Assembly (NCBI GenBank): GCA_035267045.1
Contig: DATFMH010000178.1
Span: 1 to 24,513, forward strand
Direction: 5' to 3'
Length of the DNA: 24,513 nucleotides
Origin: DATFMH01 sp035267045
GTDB lineage: Bacteria > Bacteroidota > Rhodothermia > Balneolales > DATFMH01
This document shows positions 16,930 through 24,063 of this stretch, piece after piece. The notes beneath the pieces are model-generated. The model was not told the DNA's origin, made no database searches, and was given only the letters and a program-made list of their open reading frames with translations. The stretch's first letter is position 1. Each line of letters opens with the position of its first letter. Both the position numbers and the translations under genes were made by a program.

Positions 16930-17631
16930 TCAAACTGTTTGAAGTGACGAAATGATGGAATCGAAAATATATTTCCCATCTGTTGAACCAAGCTTATTTT
17001 CTACAACCCGTTCGGGATGGGGCATCATTCCGAGCACATTTTTCTGTTTATTACATATACCGGCTATGTTTTGAAGCGATCCATTAGGATTAGCTTCCCC
17101 GGTAATAGCACCATCTTTAGTACAGTAACGAAATATAATCTGATTATTATCCTCAAGAGATTTTAATGTGTCTTCATCCGTATAAAAATTCCCCTCACCA
17201 TGAGCAACAGGTAATGTCAGAACTTTGTTTTCGGGAATATCATGTGTGTAAGGTGTCGAATGATTTTCACACCGAAGATGTACATTCTTGCATATAAACC
17301 GTAGGTCTCTGTTATGCATAAGAGTACCCGGCAGGAGCCCGCTTTCCTGTAAGATTTGAAAGCCATTACAAATACCCATAACTAATCCGCCCCGTTTGGC
17401 GAATTCGATCACGTTATTCATGATGGGCGAAAATTTGGCTATGGCACCGGATCGCAGATAATCACCATATGAAAATCCACCCGGTAATATGACCACATCA
17501 AAACTGTTCAGATCGGTATCTTTATGCCAAATAAATTTTGTATCACCACCCATGACATGCCCTACCGCATGATAGGCATCATGATCGCAATTAGAGCCCG
17601 GAAATACTATAACACCAAATTTTGTAGCCAA
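16930..17631 (-). CDS. purQ: Phosphoribosylformylglycinamidine synthase subunit PurQ
   Basis: A 233-residue class I glutamine amidotransferase starting at TTG 17631, two bases after the clpS stop (TAA TC TTG). The opening FGVIVFPGSNCDHDAY is diagnostic of PurQ. The catalytic triad is Cys88 in GICNGFQ, His205 and Glu207 in PHPERV. GGFSYGDYLRSG (51-62) is also conserved. It releases ammonia from glutamine for the PurL subunit, which converts FGAR to FGAM in purine synthesis. PurS, the third subunit, is upstream on the same strand, with clpS between them. PurL is not in the window. The length is typical of the free-standing PurQ type. Confidence 0.97.
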   Translation of the reverse strand: MATKFGVIVFPGSNCDHDAYHAVGHVMGGDTKFIWHKDTDLNSFDVVILPGGFSYGDYLRSGAIAKFSPIMNNVIEFAKRGGLVMGICNGFQILQESGLLPGTLMHNRDLRFICKNVHLRCENHSTPYTHDIPENKVLTLPVAHGEGNFYTDEDTLKSLEDNNQIIFRYCTKDGAITGEANPNGSLQNIAGICNKQKNVLGMMPHPERVVENKLGSTDGKYIFDSIISSLQTV

Positions 17632-17633
17632 GA

Positions 17634-17939
17634 TTATCCTTTTATTTCAGTTACAAGTTGAATTTCACTAAGTATGCTGTTCTTTTCGAAACATTCCTCG
17701 AATGTGCCCTGAAAAACCACTGCTTTACCGTCATTATGAACCTTTATTGTCAATTCTTCCGCTTTTATCTGACTGCACCGTAAAGCTTTAATCAGTTGAT
17801 GAATGACTTCATCAAACGAATGTATTTCATCATTATAGAGAATAAGTTTCCAGGGTTTGTCTTCATCTATCTGTTCCTCGATCTCAGGTTTTTCCACTAC
17901 CTCAGGTTTCTCTTGAACAGAAGGATCCATATCAGCCAT
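17634..17939 (-). CDS. clpS: ATP-dependent Clp protease adaptor ClpS
   Basis: A 101-residue protein from ATG 17939. Residues 1-27 are acidic and proline/glutamate rich and probably disordered. From about 28 it is a ClpS domain: PWKLILYNDEIHSFDEVI (29-46) with the peptide-pocket Asn36-Asp37, then VHNDGKAVVFQG (67-78) with His68, matching the residues that hold an N-terminal destabilising amino acid in E. coli ClpS. ClpS hands N-degron substrates to ClpA/ClpC-type unfoldases. It is placed 11 bp after purS and 2 bp before purQ, so it is very likely translated from the same mRNA as the two purine genes. The unfoldase gene is elsewhere. A distant ClpS paralog with a different job is possible. Confidence 0.92.
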   Translation of the reverse strand: MADMDPSVQEKPEVVEKPEIEEQIDEDKPWKLILYNDEIHSFDEVIHQLIKALRCSQIKAEELTIKVHNDGKAVVFQGTFEECFEKNSILSEIQLVTEIKG

Positions 17940-17950
17940 GTATTGTTTAA

Positions 17951-18202
17951 TTAAGGTTGTTCAACAACTTCAATTTCATAATCTTCCATCACCGGATTGG
18001 CCAAGAGCTTTTTACTGGCCGTTTCAGCAACTTCGTATGCTTTATCTTTCGATTCAGCATTAATATTTAATTCAATCATTTTGCCTATACGTACTCCGGA
18101 AACATCCTGAAGTCCCAGGTTTTGCAAAGCATGGTGTGTAGCCTTGCCTTGAGGGTCAAGTATCGATTTCCTGAGTGTGATGGTAACTTTTGCTTTATAC
18201 AT
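17951..18202 (-). CDS. purS: Phosphoribosylformylglycinamidine synthase subunit PurS
   Basis: An 83-residue protein from ATG 18202, the normal PurS size. The start YKAKVTITLRKSILDPQGKA and the following HHALQNLGLQDVSGVRIGKMIEL are typical of PurS, a small protein that bridges PurQ and PurL in the three-part FGAM synthase of purine synthesis. The C-terminal LLANPVMEDYEIEV is also conserved. It is 11 bp upstream of clpS and 53 bp downstream of miaA. Confidence 0.95.
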   Translation of the reverse strand: MYKAKVTITLRKSILDPQGKATHHALQNLGLQDVSGVRIGKMIELNINAESKDKAYEVAETASKKLLANPVMEDYEIEVVEQP

Positions 18203-18255
18203 GTTATTATTTTTACAATATATGAAGTATTGGCCGTTAATTTATGGCCTTAAAT

Positions 18256-19194
18256 TTAACGGTTATTCCCGTTAGCTGCTACTGATTTAATATGATCTAT
18301 AATTAATCGCTTAGCTTTATCCATGTCAAGTGTATCCATATTTAGCCAAACCACATTATTCCAGCGCCGAAACCAGGTGATTTGTCTTTTAGCATAACGC
18401 CTGCTATTTCTCTTTATTAATTCAACGGCTCTGTCCAGTGAAATTTTTTGCTCCAGGAAGGAGATGATTTCACGATATCCAACTGTTTGTAAAGCATTCA
18501 AATCAGGTGAGTAGCCCATATGAAGTATCGACTTAACTTCTTCAACAAGCCCTGATTCCATCATTTTATCAACTCGTTTACTGATGCGTTGATGAAGTTT
18601 TGCCCGGTCTCTGTTCAATACAAAAACGAGGGTGTCGTCCGATGGAGTGATGTCATTATTTTGTTTATGGAAATGGCTGAAAGGTATCCCTGTTTGCATG
18701 AAAACGTCCAGAGCCCGAAAGATACGTTGCCGGTTCATTCCATCCATTTTCGAAACGTAAAAGGGATCAACTTGTCTCAATTCATTATAGAGATGGGCAA
18801 GACCGAATTCAGTTTCCAATTTTTCCAGGTCACGAAGATTTTCCCGATTACTTTTTGGAACTTCGTCAAGAGGCCGAATTAGAGATTCCAGGTAAAGCGT
18901 ACTGCCACCGACATAAAAATAAATATTACAGGTATGCGATAGCTCTTCTTCCCACATTAAAGCACGCTCGTGAAATTTTGAAGCATTATCGACGATATCC
19001 GGATAGAAAATAGAAATATTATAATGCTTTACACGTGTGAGATCATCAGGAGAGGCTTTCCCCGTACCAATATCCATGTATTTATAGCATTGGCGGGAAT
19101 CAGCTGAAATAATAGGTATTCCTAACTCTTCTGCCAGATGGAGCGAGAGGTCTGTCTTACCTACAGCTGTTGGTCCTGCTAAAAGTAGTCTCAA
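18256..19194 (-). CDS. miaA: tRNA dimethylallyltransferase
   Basis: A 312-residue protein starting at TTG 19194; an in-frame stop lies a few codons upstream, so no earlier start is possible. P-loop AGPTAVGKTD (6-15), ISADSRQCYKYMDIGTGKAS (29-48) and GGSTLYLESLI are the conserved MiaA motifs. TVGYREIISFLEQ and RYAKRQITWFRR near the end bind the tRNA. The enzyme adds an isopentenyl group to A37 of tRNAs that read UNN codons. GGST replaces the more usual GGTG, a mild change. It is upstream of purS on the same strand, separated from the porV-like gene by 158 AT-rich bp. Confidence 0.96.
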   Translation of the reverse strand: MRLLLAGPTAVGKTDLSLHLAEELGIPIISADSRQCYKYMDIGTGKASPDDLTRVKHYNISIFYPDIVDNASKFHERALMWEEELSHTCNIYFYVGGSTLYLESLIRPLDEVPKSNRENLRDLEKLETEFGLAHLYNELRQVDPFYVSKMDGMNRQRIFRALDVFMQTGIPFSHFHKQNNDITPSDDTLVFVLNRDRAKLHQRISKRVDKMMESGLVEEVKSILHMGYSPDLNALQTVGYREIISFLEQKISLDRAVELIKRNSRRYAKRQITWFRRWNNVVWLNMDTLDMDKAKRLIIDHIKSVAANGNNR

Positions 19195-19352
19195 GTTACT
19201 TTATAATTTCAAATTTATGTATCGTGTTTGCTGGTAACGGATTTATCTTGATTAATTATATATCGAATTAATAAATATATCTAATCAAATCATTCATAAT
19301 GGATTCCCGGCTAATACACATCATGAATTCAAAAAACAGGAAAGAACGGAAA

Positions 19353-20441
19353 TCATTTTTTTTGTGATCTATCAAGAAAAACCCGTAATGATATACGATG
19401 TGTAAAGCCAAGGTCTTTTGTGATTCCCGAGAAACTGGCAAAACCATAATCAACATGAACCATACCGATGATTAAACCCGCACCAAGAGTAGGTGACATG
19501 AATAAATGAGAAGTGCGGTCGGTGGTGAAATCTGTGAGTCCCGCTCGCAGGGCAACATGACCTTTGTAGCTGAGTTCCATTCCGAGATGCGGTTCAATGC
19601 TGGTACTGCCCACATTGATATAATATGTTCTTCTGTTATCAAAGTGTATATCGGTATCGAGAGATGTTAACAACCGGATGTTATTATTATAAAAGAAAAA
19701 TGGCTTCCCAATTCCTAATTTTAGTGTGGGCATCACTATTTCATCCTGACCCTTCGGAATATCGTTACCTAAAAGAGCAAGTTTTTCCAGTGATTTTCTG
19801 TTAACCTGCCAAAATTTGAACAGCGTAGGTATATTCATGAAATTAGCGCCAAGCTCAAAACTTTTTAGACGGTATTTGAGTCCGAAATCAAGGCTATAAC
19901 CCCAGGCATTGGCGAAAGGTCCTATTTTACTGTGTAAAACTTTGACGGTGGCACCCCACGAAAGTGATTTATTAAATGGCTTGGAATATGAGATGAAAAA
20001 GGCATAATCATTATCACTGAATTCCGGAAATTGGGTATCGGGGCTGGGTAAATTCTGCCCGCTGTTGGGATTCCAGACAGCCAGCGTATTCTTAATGCCA
20101 TCTACACCCTGCCTGAAAAAAGAAAGGGCCAATACGCCATTGCTATTACGAACAGGTAATGCCACGGCACCATAATCGTATCCCACAATGCCACTGAATC
20201 GTTCGGAGTGCATATAGGCAACTTCAATGTCTTTGATATGTGCCAACCCTGCCGGATTCCAGTAACCGGCAGTGACATCATTGGTGATAGCCGCATAAGA
20301 GCTGCCCATCCCGAGAGGCCGGGCTCCACCACCTACCGAAAGAAAATCATCGCCATATTTTCCTCTGCGAAAAGTCTGTGCGTACACGAGCGGTGTCAGA
20401 AGAAGAAATATAAGAATTAAAAGTAGGTATTTATGTTTCAC
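19353..20441 (-). CDS. PorV/PorQ-family outer membrane protein
   Basis: A 362-residue protein starting at GTG 20441. Residues 1-21 form a signal peptide (LLLILIFLLLTPLVYA, cleavage before Gln22). The mature start, FLSVGGGARPLGMGSSYAAI followed by TAGYWNPAGLA, is the PorV/PorQ (UPF0164) signature, followed by beta-barrel strands to the end. PorV-type proteins in Bacteroidota are outer-membrane barrels, some of which shuttle type IX secretion cargo. No other type IX gene is in the window, so that role is only possible. It is the first gene of the minus-strand run, divergent from dnaN across 354 bp. Confidence 0.87.
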   Translation of the reverse strand: MKHKYLLLILIFLLLTPLVYAQTFRRGKYGDDFLSVGGGARPLGMGSSYAAITNDVTAGYWNPAGLAHIKDIEVAYMHSERFSGIVGYDYGAVALPVRNSNGVLALSFFRQGVDGIKNTLAVWNPNSGQNLPSPDTQFPEFSDNDYAFFISYSKPFNKSLSWGATVKVLHSKIGPFANAWGYSLDFGLKYRLKSFELGANFMNIPTLFKFWQVNRKSLEKLALLGNDIPKGQDEIVMPTLKLGIGKPFFFYNNNIRLLTSLDTDIHFDNRRTYYINVGSTSIEPHLGMELSYKGHVALRAGLTDFTTDRTSHLFMSPTLGAGLIIGMVHVDYGFASFSGITKDLGFTHRISLRVFLDRSQKK

Positions 20442-20795
20442 ACCAGGTATTCTAAATATCGCTGTATTACGGTGAATTAATGAGATTCCTGAAAAGATAA
20501 TATCGTGTTTTATTGGCTCTACTAAAAGGCAAGAAGCTGATTATAGAAATTTTTATCTTAAAAAAGGAAATGAGTAGAAGTTTATCTAATAAAATTACAA
20601 ATTAATGTTTGAGTTTTGAATATCTTACAGTTGCGAAATATCAAAAAAAGCACTCGTTTGGGTTGCACTCTGGGTCAGTATTTCTTAGTATAGGTTACAT
20701 TTAATTAGGTTTTACAGGCATTTCGCAATTTCTTGCATATTAAGCATTTTCAGATACTTATTATTTATTAAACAGGAAGATTAGGTACACGCATT
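20442..20795. promoter_or_regulatory. 354-bp divergent intergenic region, porV-like / dnaN
   Basis: This AT-rich gap between two divergent genes must hold both their promoters. TTGCGAAAT (20631-20639) and ATTTCGCAA (20720-20728) are perfect reverse complements 80 bp apart. Between them, TTGCAC (20663-20668) and TAGTAT (20686-20691) are separated by 17 bp and are a weak candidate -35/-10 pair reading towards dnaN. I found no clear DnaA boxes and no dnaA gene, so an origin of replication is not supported. Confidence 0.4.
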
Positions 20796-21911
20796 ATGAA
20801 ATTCAGTATATCAAGTGGAGAATTAGTCAAAGGTTTATCGGCTGTTAACGGTGCGGTTCCAACAAAGGCCACATTGCCCATACTGGAAACCGTTTTGTTT
20901 GAAACAGAAGACGGAAAATTAAAATTAACAGCTACCGATCTCGAAATTTCCATAATCGAGTATGTTGATGCCAATATCGATGAAGACGGTGCTCTTGCGA
21001 TACCGGCACGTCGACTGTTGGATACACTCAGACAATTACCGGACATACCGGTAGTATTCAGTGTTGATGATCGTGGGCAGGTTAAATTTAAAACCGATCG
21101 CGGTACCTATAAACTGATTGGTGAAAAGAGTGAGGAATTCCCTGCCGTACCATCTCTTGATGACGGACAATCACTTGCCATTGAGGCCAAATCGCTGAAA
21201 GATGCCATACACAAAACCAGTTTTGCCGTATCTACTGATGATTTGCGTCCTGCTATGATGGGGGTATATTTCCAGGTAGGTCCTGATGAGAGCCGCATTG
21301 TGGCAACAGACGGACATCGGTTGGTACGTCTTGTTCGAAGTGATCTTACTTGTGATAAGGAGCTTAATTTTATTGTACCGGAAAAAGCACTCTCCCTTGT
21401 TCAGAAAACATTGGAAAACGGAAATGCCGAATTAACAGTGACAGACGACCACGTTCGTTTTCAAAGTGGTAATACCATTGTGGTCACAAGGCTGATTAAT
21501 GAACAATATCCCAATTACGATTCTGTTATACCGCGGGAAAATGATAAAACAATGAGGATTAATAAAGATGAGATGCTCGCAACTGTTAAGCGTGTCTCTA
21601 TCTTCTCCAGTACAACGACCCGGCAGATTCGCTTACAGCTAACTTCTGATGAAGTGGAAATATGTGCCGAAGACATTGATATGAGCAGCGAAGCTAAAGA
21701 AACCGTTAGTTGCGAATATAGTGATGATGAGATGGTCATTGGTTTCAATGCCAGGTATCTGGCTGATGTTTTGAATAATGTTGATGATGAGGAAGTTGTC
21801 TTTGAATTTTCCACACCAAACAGGGCCGGAATAGTGAAGCCATCAACACAGGATGATAATGAAGATATGTTGATGCTTGTTATGCCGGTCATGCTAAATA
21901 CTTATGCCTGA
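20796..21911 (+). CDS. dnaN: DNA polymerase III sliding clamp, beta subunit
   Basis: A 371-residue protein from ATG 20796, matching the usual 366-375. It forms a ring dimer that tethers DNA polymerase III to DNA. Conserved stretches include PILETVLFET near the start, IPARRLLDTLRQLP, DLRPAMMGVYFQ (about 150-161) and ATDGHRLVRL in domain 2, and the C-terminal VMPVML tail that lines the partner-binding cleft. AGGAAG about 20 bp upstream is too distant for a good ribosome-binding site. dnaA and recF, common neighbours of dnaN, are absent. It overlaps the next gene by 8 bp, so the two are translationally linked. Confidence 0.97.
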   Translation: MKFSISSGELVKGLSAVNGAVPTKATLPILETVLFETEDGKLKLTATDLEISIIEYVDANIDEDGALAIPARRLLDTLRQLPDIPVVFSVDDRGQVKFKTDRGTYKLIGEKSEEFPAVPSLDDGQSLAIEAKSLKDAIHKTSFAVSTDDLRPAMMGVYFQVGPDESRIVATDGHRLVRLVRSDLTCDKELNFIVPEKALSLVQKTLENGNAELTVTDDHVRFQSGNTIVVTRLINEQYPNYDSVIPRENDKTMRINKDEMLATVKRVSIFSSTTTRQIRLQLTSDEVEICAEDIDMSSEAKETVSCEYSDDEMVIGFNARYLADVLNNVDDEEVVFEFSTPNRAGIVKPSTQDDNEDMLMLVMPVMLNTYA

Positions 21912-22710
21912 TAATCGAGAGCGTAATCCGATTCTTACATTAACATCCGACTTTGGGAATAGAGATCAATATGTGAGTGCCATGAAAGCCGTCATATTGG
22001 GCATATCTCCAAATGTACGGCTTATCGACATATCGCATGAAATTCCGCCACAAGATATTATGGCAGCAGCATGGGTATTAAAGAATACGGCTTTTTTATA
22101 TCCACCCGGCACTGTCCATCTTGCCGTTATCGATCCGGGTGTCGGTACTAAGCGCAAGCCTATAGCTGTAAAAATAGATGGCCAATATTTTGTAGGGCCA
22201 GACAACGGTTTGTTTTCTTTGTTTTTGGCACAAAACAAATACGAAGCCTATGAGCTGAATAATACCGATTATTGGTTTGAAAAACGTTCTCAAACTTTCC
22301 ATGGCCGGGATATTTTTGCACCTGTTGCCGCTCATTTATGCAATGGAGTCGAATTATCCAGTCTGGGCCGGAAGATAAAAAAGCTGGTGACCTATAAATG
22401 GGCACTGCCTATTGCTGATGAAGAAGGTATACAGGGTTGGGTAGTTCATATCGATCGTTATGGTAATCTTATCACAAACATCTCACAAGAACTACTGGAA
22501 AAACTTATCGACAACCATAAAGTCAAAATATTTGTGGGAAATACGATTATCCACGAAATAGAAGATACGTTCGGATCGGTTCCGGAGGGTGAACCGACGG
22601 CGATTGTGGGAAGTTCAGGTATGCTCGAGATAGTTGTAAATAAAGGGAATGCCGAACAAATGCTGGGTGTTGAAAAAGGTGCACCTATATCCATAATGTT
22701 CCAGAAATAG
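21904..22710 (+). CDS. SAM hydroxide adenosyltransferase (DUF62 / SAM hydrolase family)
   Basis: A 268-residue protein from ATG 21904, overlapping dnaN by 8 bp. LTSDFGNRDQYVSAMK (13-28, Asp16), AVIDPGVGTKRK (74-85) with Asp77 and Arg84, GPDNGL (98-103) and TFHGRDIFAP (131-140) with His133 give the Asp-Arg-His triad of the DUF62 family. These enzymes split S-adenosylmethionine to adenosine and methionine using hydroxide. The C-terminal half (HIDRYGNLITNIS) is the family's beta-barrel domain. A related halogenase is less likely because family members without a halogenase-type insertion are hydrolases. Its biological purpose in bacteria is still unclear. Confidence 0.9.
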   Translation: MPDNRERNPILTLTSDFGNRDQYVSAMKAVILGISPNVRLIDISHEIPPQDIMAAAWVLKNTAFLYPPGTVHLAVIDPGVGTKRKPIAVKIDGQYFVGPDNGLFSLFLAQNKYEAYELNNTDYWFEKRSQTFHGRDIFAPVAAHLCNGVELSSLGRKIKKLVTYKWALPIADEEGIQGWVVHIDRYGNLITNISQELLEKLIDNHKVKIFVGNTIIHEIEDTFGSVPEGEPTAIVGSSGMLEIVVNKGNAEQMLGVEKGAPISIMFQK

Positions 22711-22799
22711 AACCGTTATTTCTGAAACAACTGTTCGCAACAGACGTAGATATAAGTAATTATAGTGAAACGTCGATATTTTATCCCTAATAATACATC

Positions 22800-23612
22800 A
22801 TGATAAAACCTTTAATACTTCGCTCACCCAAATTTGATCATGAGTCTATTACGGTTCCGGATGAAGCGGCTAATCTTTCTACGCCATTTTCCGGTACGAT
22901 ATGTTCACGCAAGGGAGATGAATATGAAATATCGACCAATATCATCGATTTACTTGGCAAGAGACTTGAAATAAAATCGTTGGCACAGCTATCCAACGAA
23001 TGGAGCGTTACAGCGACATTATACGAGGTCTACTGGCGTAAAAATGCAGTGAGCCTGTTATCCGGACAGGAGTTCCCACTCGAAAAAGAGAAGCAGTTGC
23101 TGCAAGAATGGATGCAACCGGAGAAAGGTAAACTATATCTGGACATCGGTTGTTCCACCGCTTTGTATTCACGGTTTGTCGCGGGTCAGGAGAAGGATGC
23201 CACGGTAGTTGCACTTGACTATTCCATGCCAATGTTACGGAAAGCACGCGAAAAAGCGAAAGAACAAGCGTTGAATTTTTATCTATTACGGGCAGATGCC
23301 CATAAAATGCCATTTTTTGAGTCAACCTTCGACGGTTTGCTGATGGGCGGTACCCTTAATGAATTGACGGATCCGGTTAAGGTGCTCTATGAATCGCGGC
23401 GTATTCTTAAAGATGACGGTACATTTTTTATCATGCATCTGCTGAAAGGGGATAGCTGGTATGAACGTTTATTACAGGAATCGACGAAATTAGGCGGGAT
23501 AACCTTTTGGACCCAAAAAGAGAGCAACCAAAAATTCCGACAAACCGGTTTTAAGATCGTCGACCAGGTCAAACACGGCTGGGTAGCTTTTACATTACTT
23601 CAAGCCGCTTGA
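22800..23612 (+). CDS. Class I SAM-dependent methyltransferase (Methyltransf_11-like)
   Basis: A 270-residue protein from ATG 22800. A UbiE-like methyltransferase fold covers about residues 95-270: motif I KLYLDIGCSTALYS (111-124), the acidic loop ALDYSMPML (138-146), ADAHKMPF (165-172) as motif II, and MGGTLNELTDPVKVL. Residues 1-60 (FSGTICSRKGDEYEISTNIIDLL) have the shape of the Trm112-like zinc ribbon that leads many such methyltransferases, but only one cysteine remains. The substrate is unknown: a small molecule, lipid or quinone is more likely than RNA. It is 89 bp after the SAM-hydrolase gene on the same strand. Confidence 0.88.
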   Translation: MIKPLILRSPKFDHESITVPDEAANLSTPFSGTICSRKGDEYEISTNIIDLLGKRLEIKSLAQLSNEWSVTATLYEVYWRKNAVSLLSGQEFPLEKEKQLLQEWMQPEKGKLYLDIGCSTALYSRFVAGQEKDATVVALDYSMPMLRKAREKAKEQALNFYLLRADAHKMPFFESTFDGLLMGGTLNELTDPVKVLYESRRILKDDGTFFIMHLLKGDSWYERLLQESTKLGGITFWTQKESNQKFRQTGFKIVDQVKHGWVAFTLLQAA

Positions 23613-23847
23613 ATAGAACGCTTTAATAGAACGCGGATGATCGCAGATTATTGAAAAAGACCACGGACGACCGACGACTGACAACAGAAGATCACGCAAA
23701 AAACGCCTGACTGTCATCACGAGGATGGAATGAGGCAAATGCCGAATGAAAGACGTGGTGATCCCCTTCCGTGGCATTGCCATAAGTGCTATCAACGGTA
23801 ACTCAATACTAACATTCTTAGCCTTTGATCACGAACCCTAACCTACA

Positions 23848-23863
23848 CCTTCCCCAGGGAAGG
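23848..23863. repeat. Short palindrome CCTTCCC-CA-GGGAAGG
   Basis: Seven complementary bases on each side of a two-base centre. It is too tight a loop to fold without opening one pair, but it is one of several palindromes packed in 130 bp. Confidence 0.6.
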
Positions 23864-23870
23864 AATTTGA

Positions 23871-23893
23871 AAATGAACCCTTTGGGTTCATTT
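23871..23893 (+). terminator. Hairpin, candidate bidirectional terminator
   Basis: AAATGAACCC (23871-23880) pairs perfectly with GGGTTCATTT (23884-23893) across a three-base loop. The stem ends in an A-run on one side and a T-run on the other, as in an intrinsic terminator working both ways. It lies between the convergent methyltransferase and argS genes, about 260 bp after the former's stop and 170 bp after the latter's. Confidence 0.5.
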
Positions 23894-23929
23894 GTATTGC
23901 TAATTTATGATTCCGATTGAATATTGTGG

Positions 23930-23948
23930 CTGGACACAGAGTGTCCGG
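23930..23948. repeat. Palindrome GGACAC-AGA-GTGTCC
   Basis: Six perfect pairs (23932-23937 with 23941-23946), extended by one wobble and one G-C pair. It is immediately upstream of a second GGAC/GTCC palindrome, suggesting a repeated element. Confidence 0.55.
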
Positions 23949-23952
23949 ACAT

Positions 23953-23979
23953 TCGTTACTGGACAGCGTCCAGTAACGA
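23953..23979. repeat. 12-bp perfect palindrome, REP-like
   Basis: TCGTTACTGGAC (23953-23964) and GTCCAGTAACGA (23968-23979) are exact complements around a three-base AGC loop. It is the strongest hairpin in the window and has no T-run, so a repeat element or bidirectional processing site fits better than a simple terminator. Confidence 0.7.
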
Positions 23980-24015
23980 GTGGCTTACATTCTGTCTTCT
24001 TATTTTTTGTTTTTT

Positions 24016-24061
24016 ACTGCTAACTGCTAACTGCTAACTGCTAACTGCTAACTGCTAACTG
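24016..24061. repeat. Heptamer tandem repeat (ACTGCTA, about 6.6 copies)
   Basis: Six exact head-to-tail copies of ACTGCTA plus four more bases. The array ends two bases before the argS stop codon at 24064-24066, so it lies just downstream of that gene and is outside the coding frame. Copy number could vary by slippage. Confidence 0.95.
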
Positions 24062-24063
24062 AA

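Larger units (their letters stand above)
23613..24063. other. 451-bp non-coding region with degenerate repeats and palindromes
   Basis: No credible gene lies here. Its first part (23613-23700) is low-complexity DNA rich in GAACGC, CGGATGATCGC and GACGACCGACGAC words, like decayed interspersed repeats of this bacterial group. Around 23715-23785 are short palindromic words (GGCAAATGCC, GGCATTGCC). Then come four strong hairpins and a heptamer tandem array, listed separately. The methyltransferase and argS converge on this stretch, so terminators are expected in it. Confidence 0.6.

Noticed and set aside
18589..18882. 97-codon plus-strand open frame opposite miaA
   Set aside because: It lies within a strongly conserved gene on the other strand and shows no domain of its own.
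20442..20795. Possible replication origin next to dnaN
   Set aside because: No dnaA gene and no convincing DnaA boxes (TTATNCACA) were found; dnaN alone does not mark the origin.
22731..22743. CTGTT-CGC-AACAG stem after the SAM hydrolase gene
   Set aside because: Five pairs with no T-run is common by chance and does not support a terminator.
24016..24061. Possible CRISPR array
   Set aside because: The repeats are 7 bp with no spacers and no cas genes; it is a simple tandem repeat.
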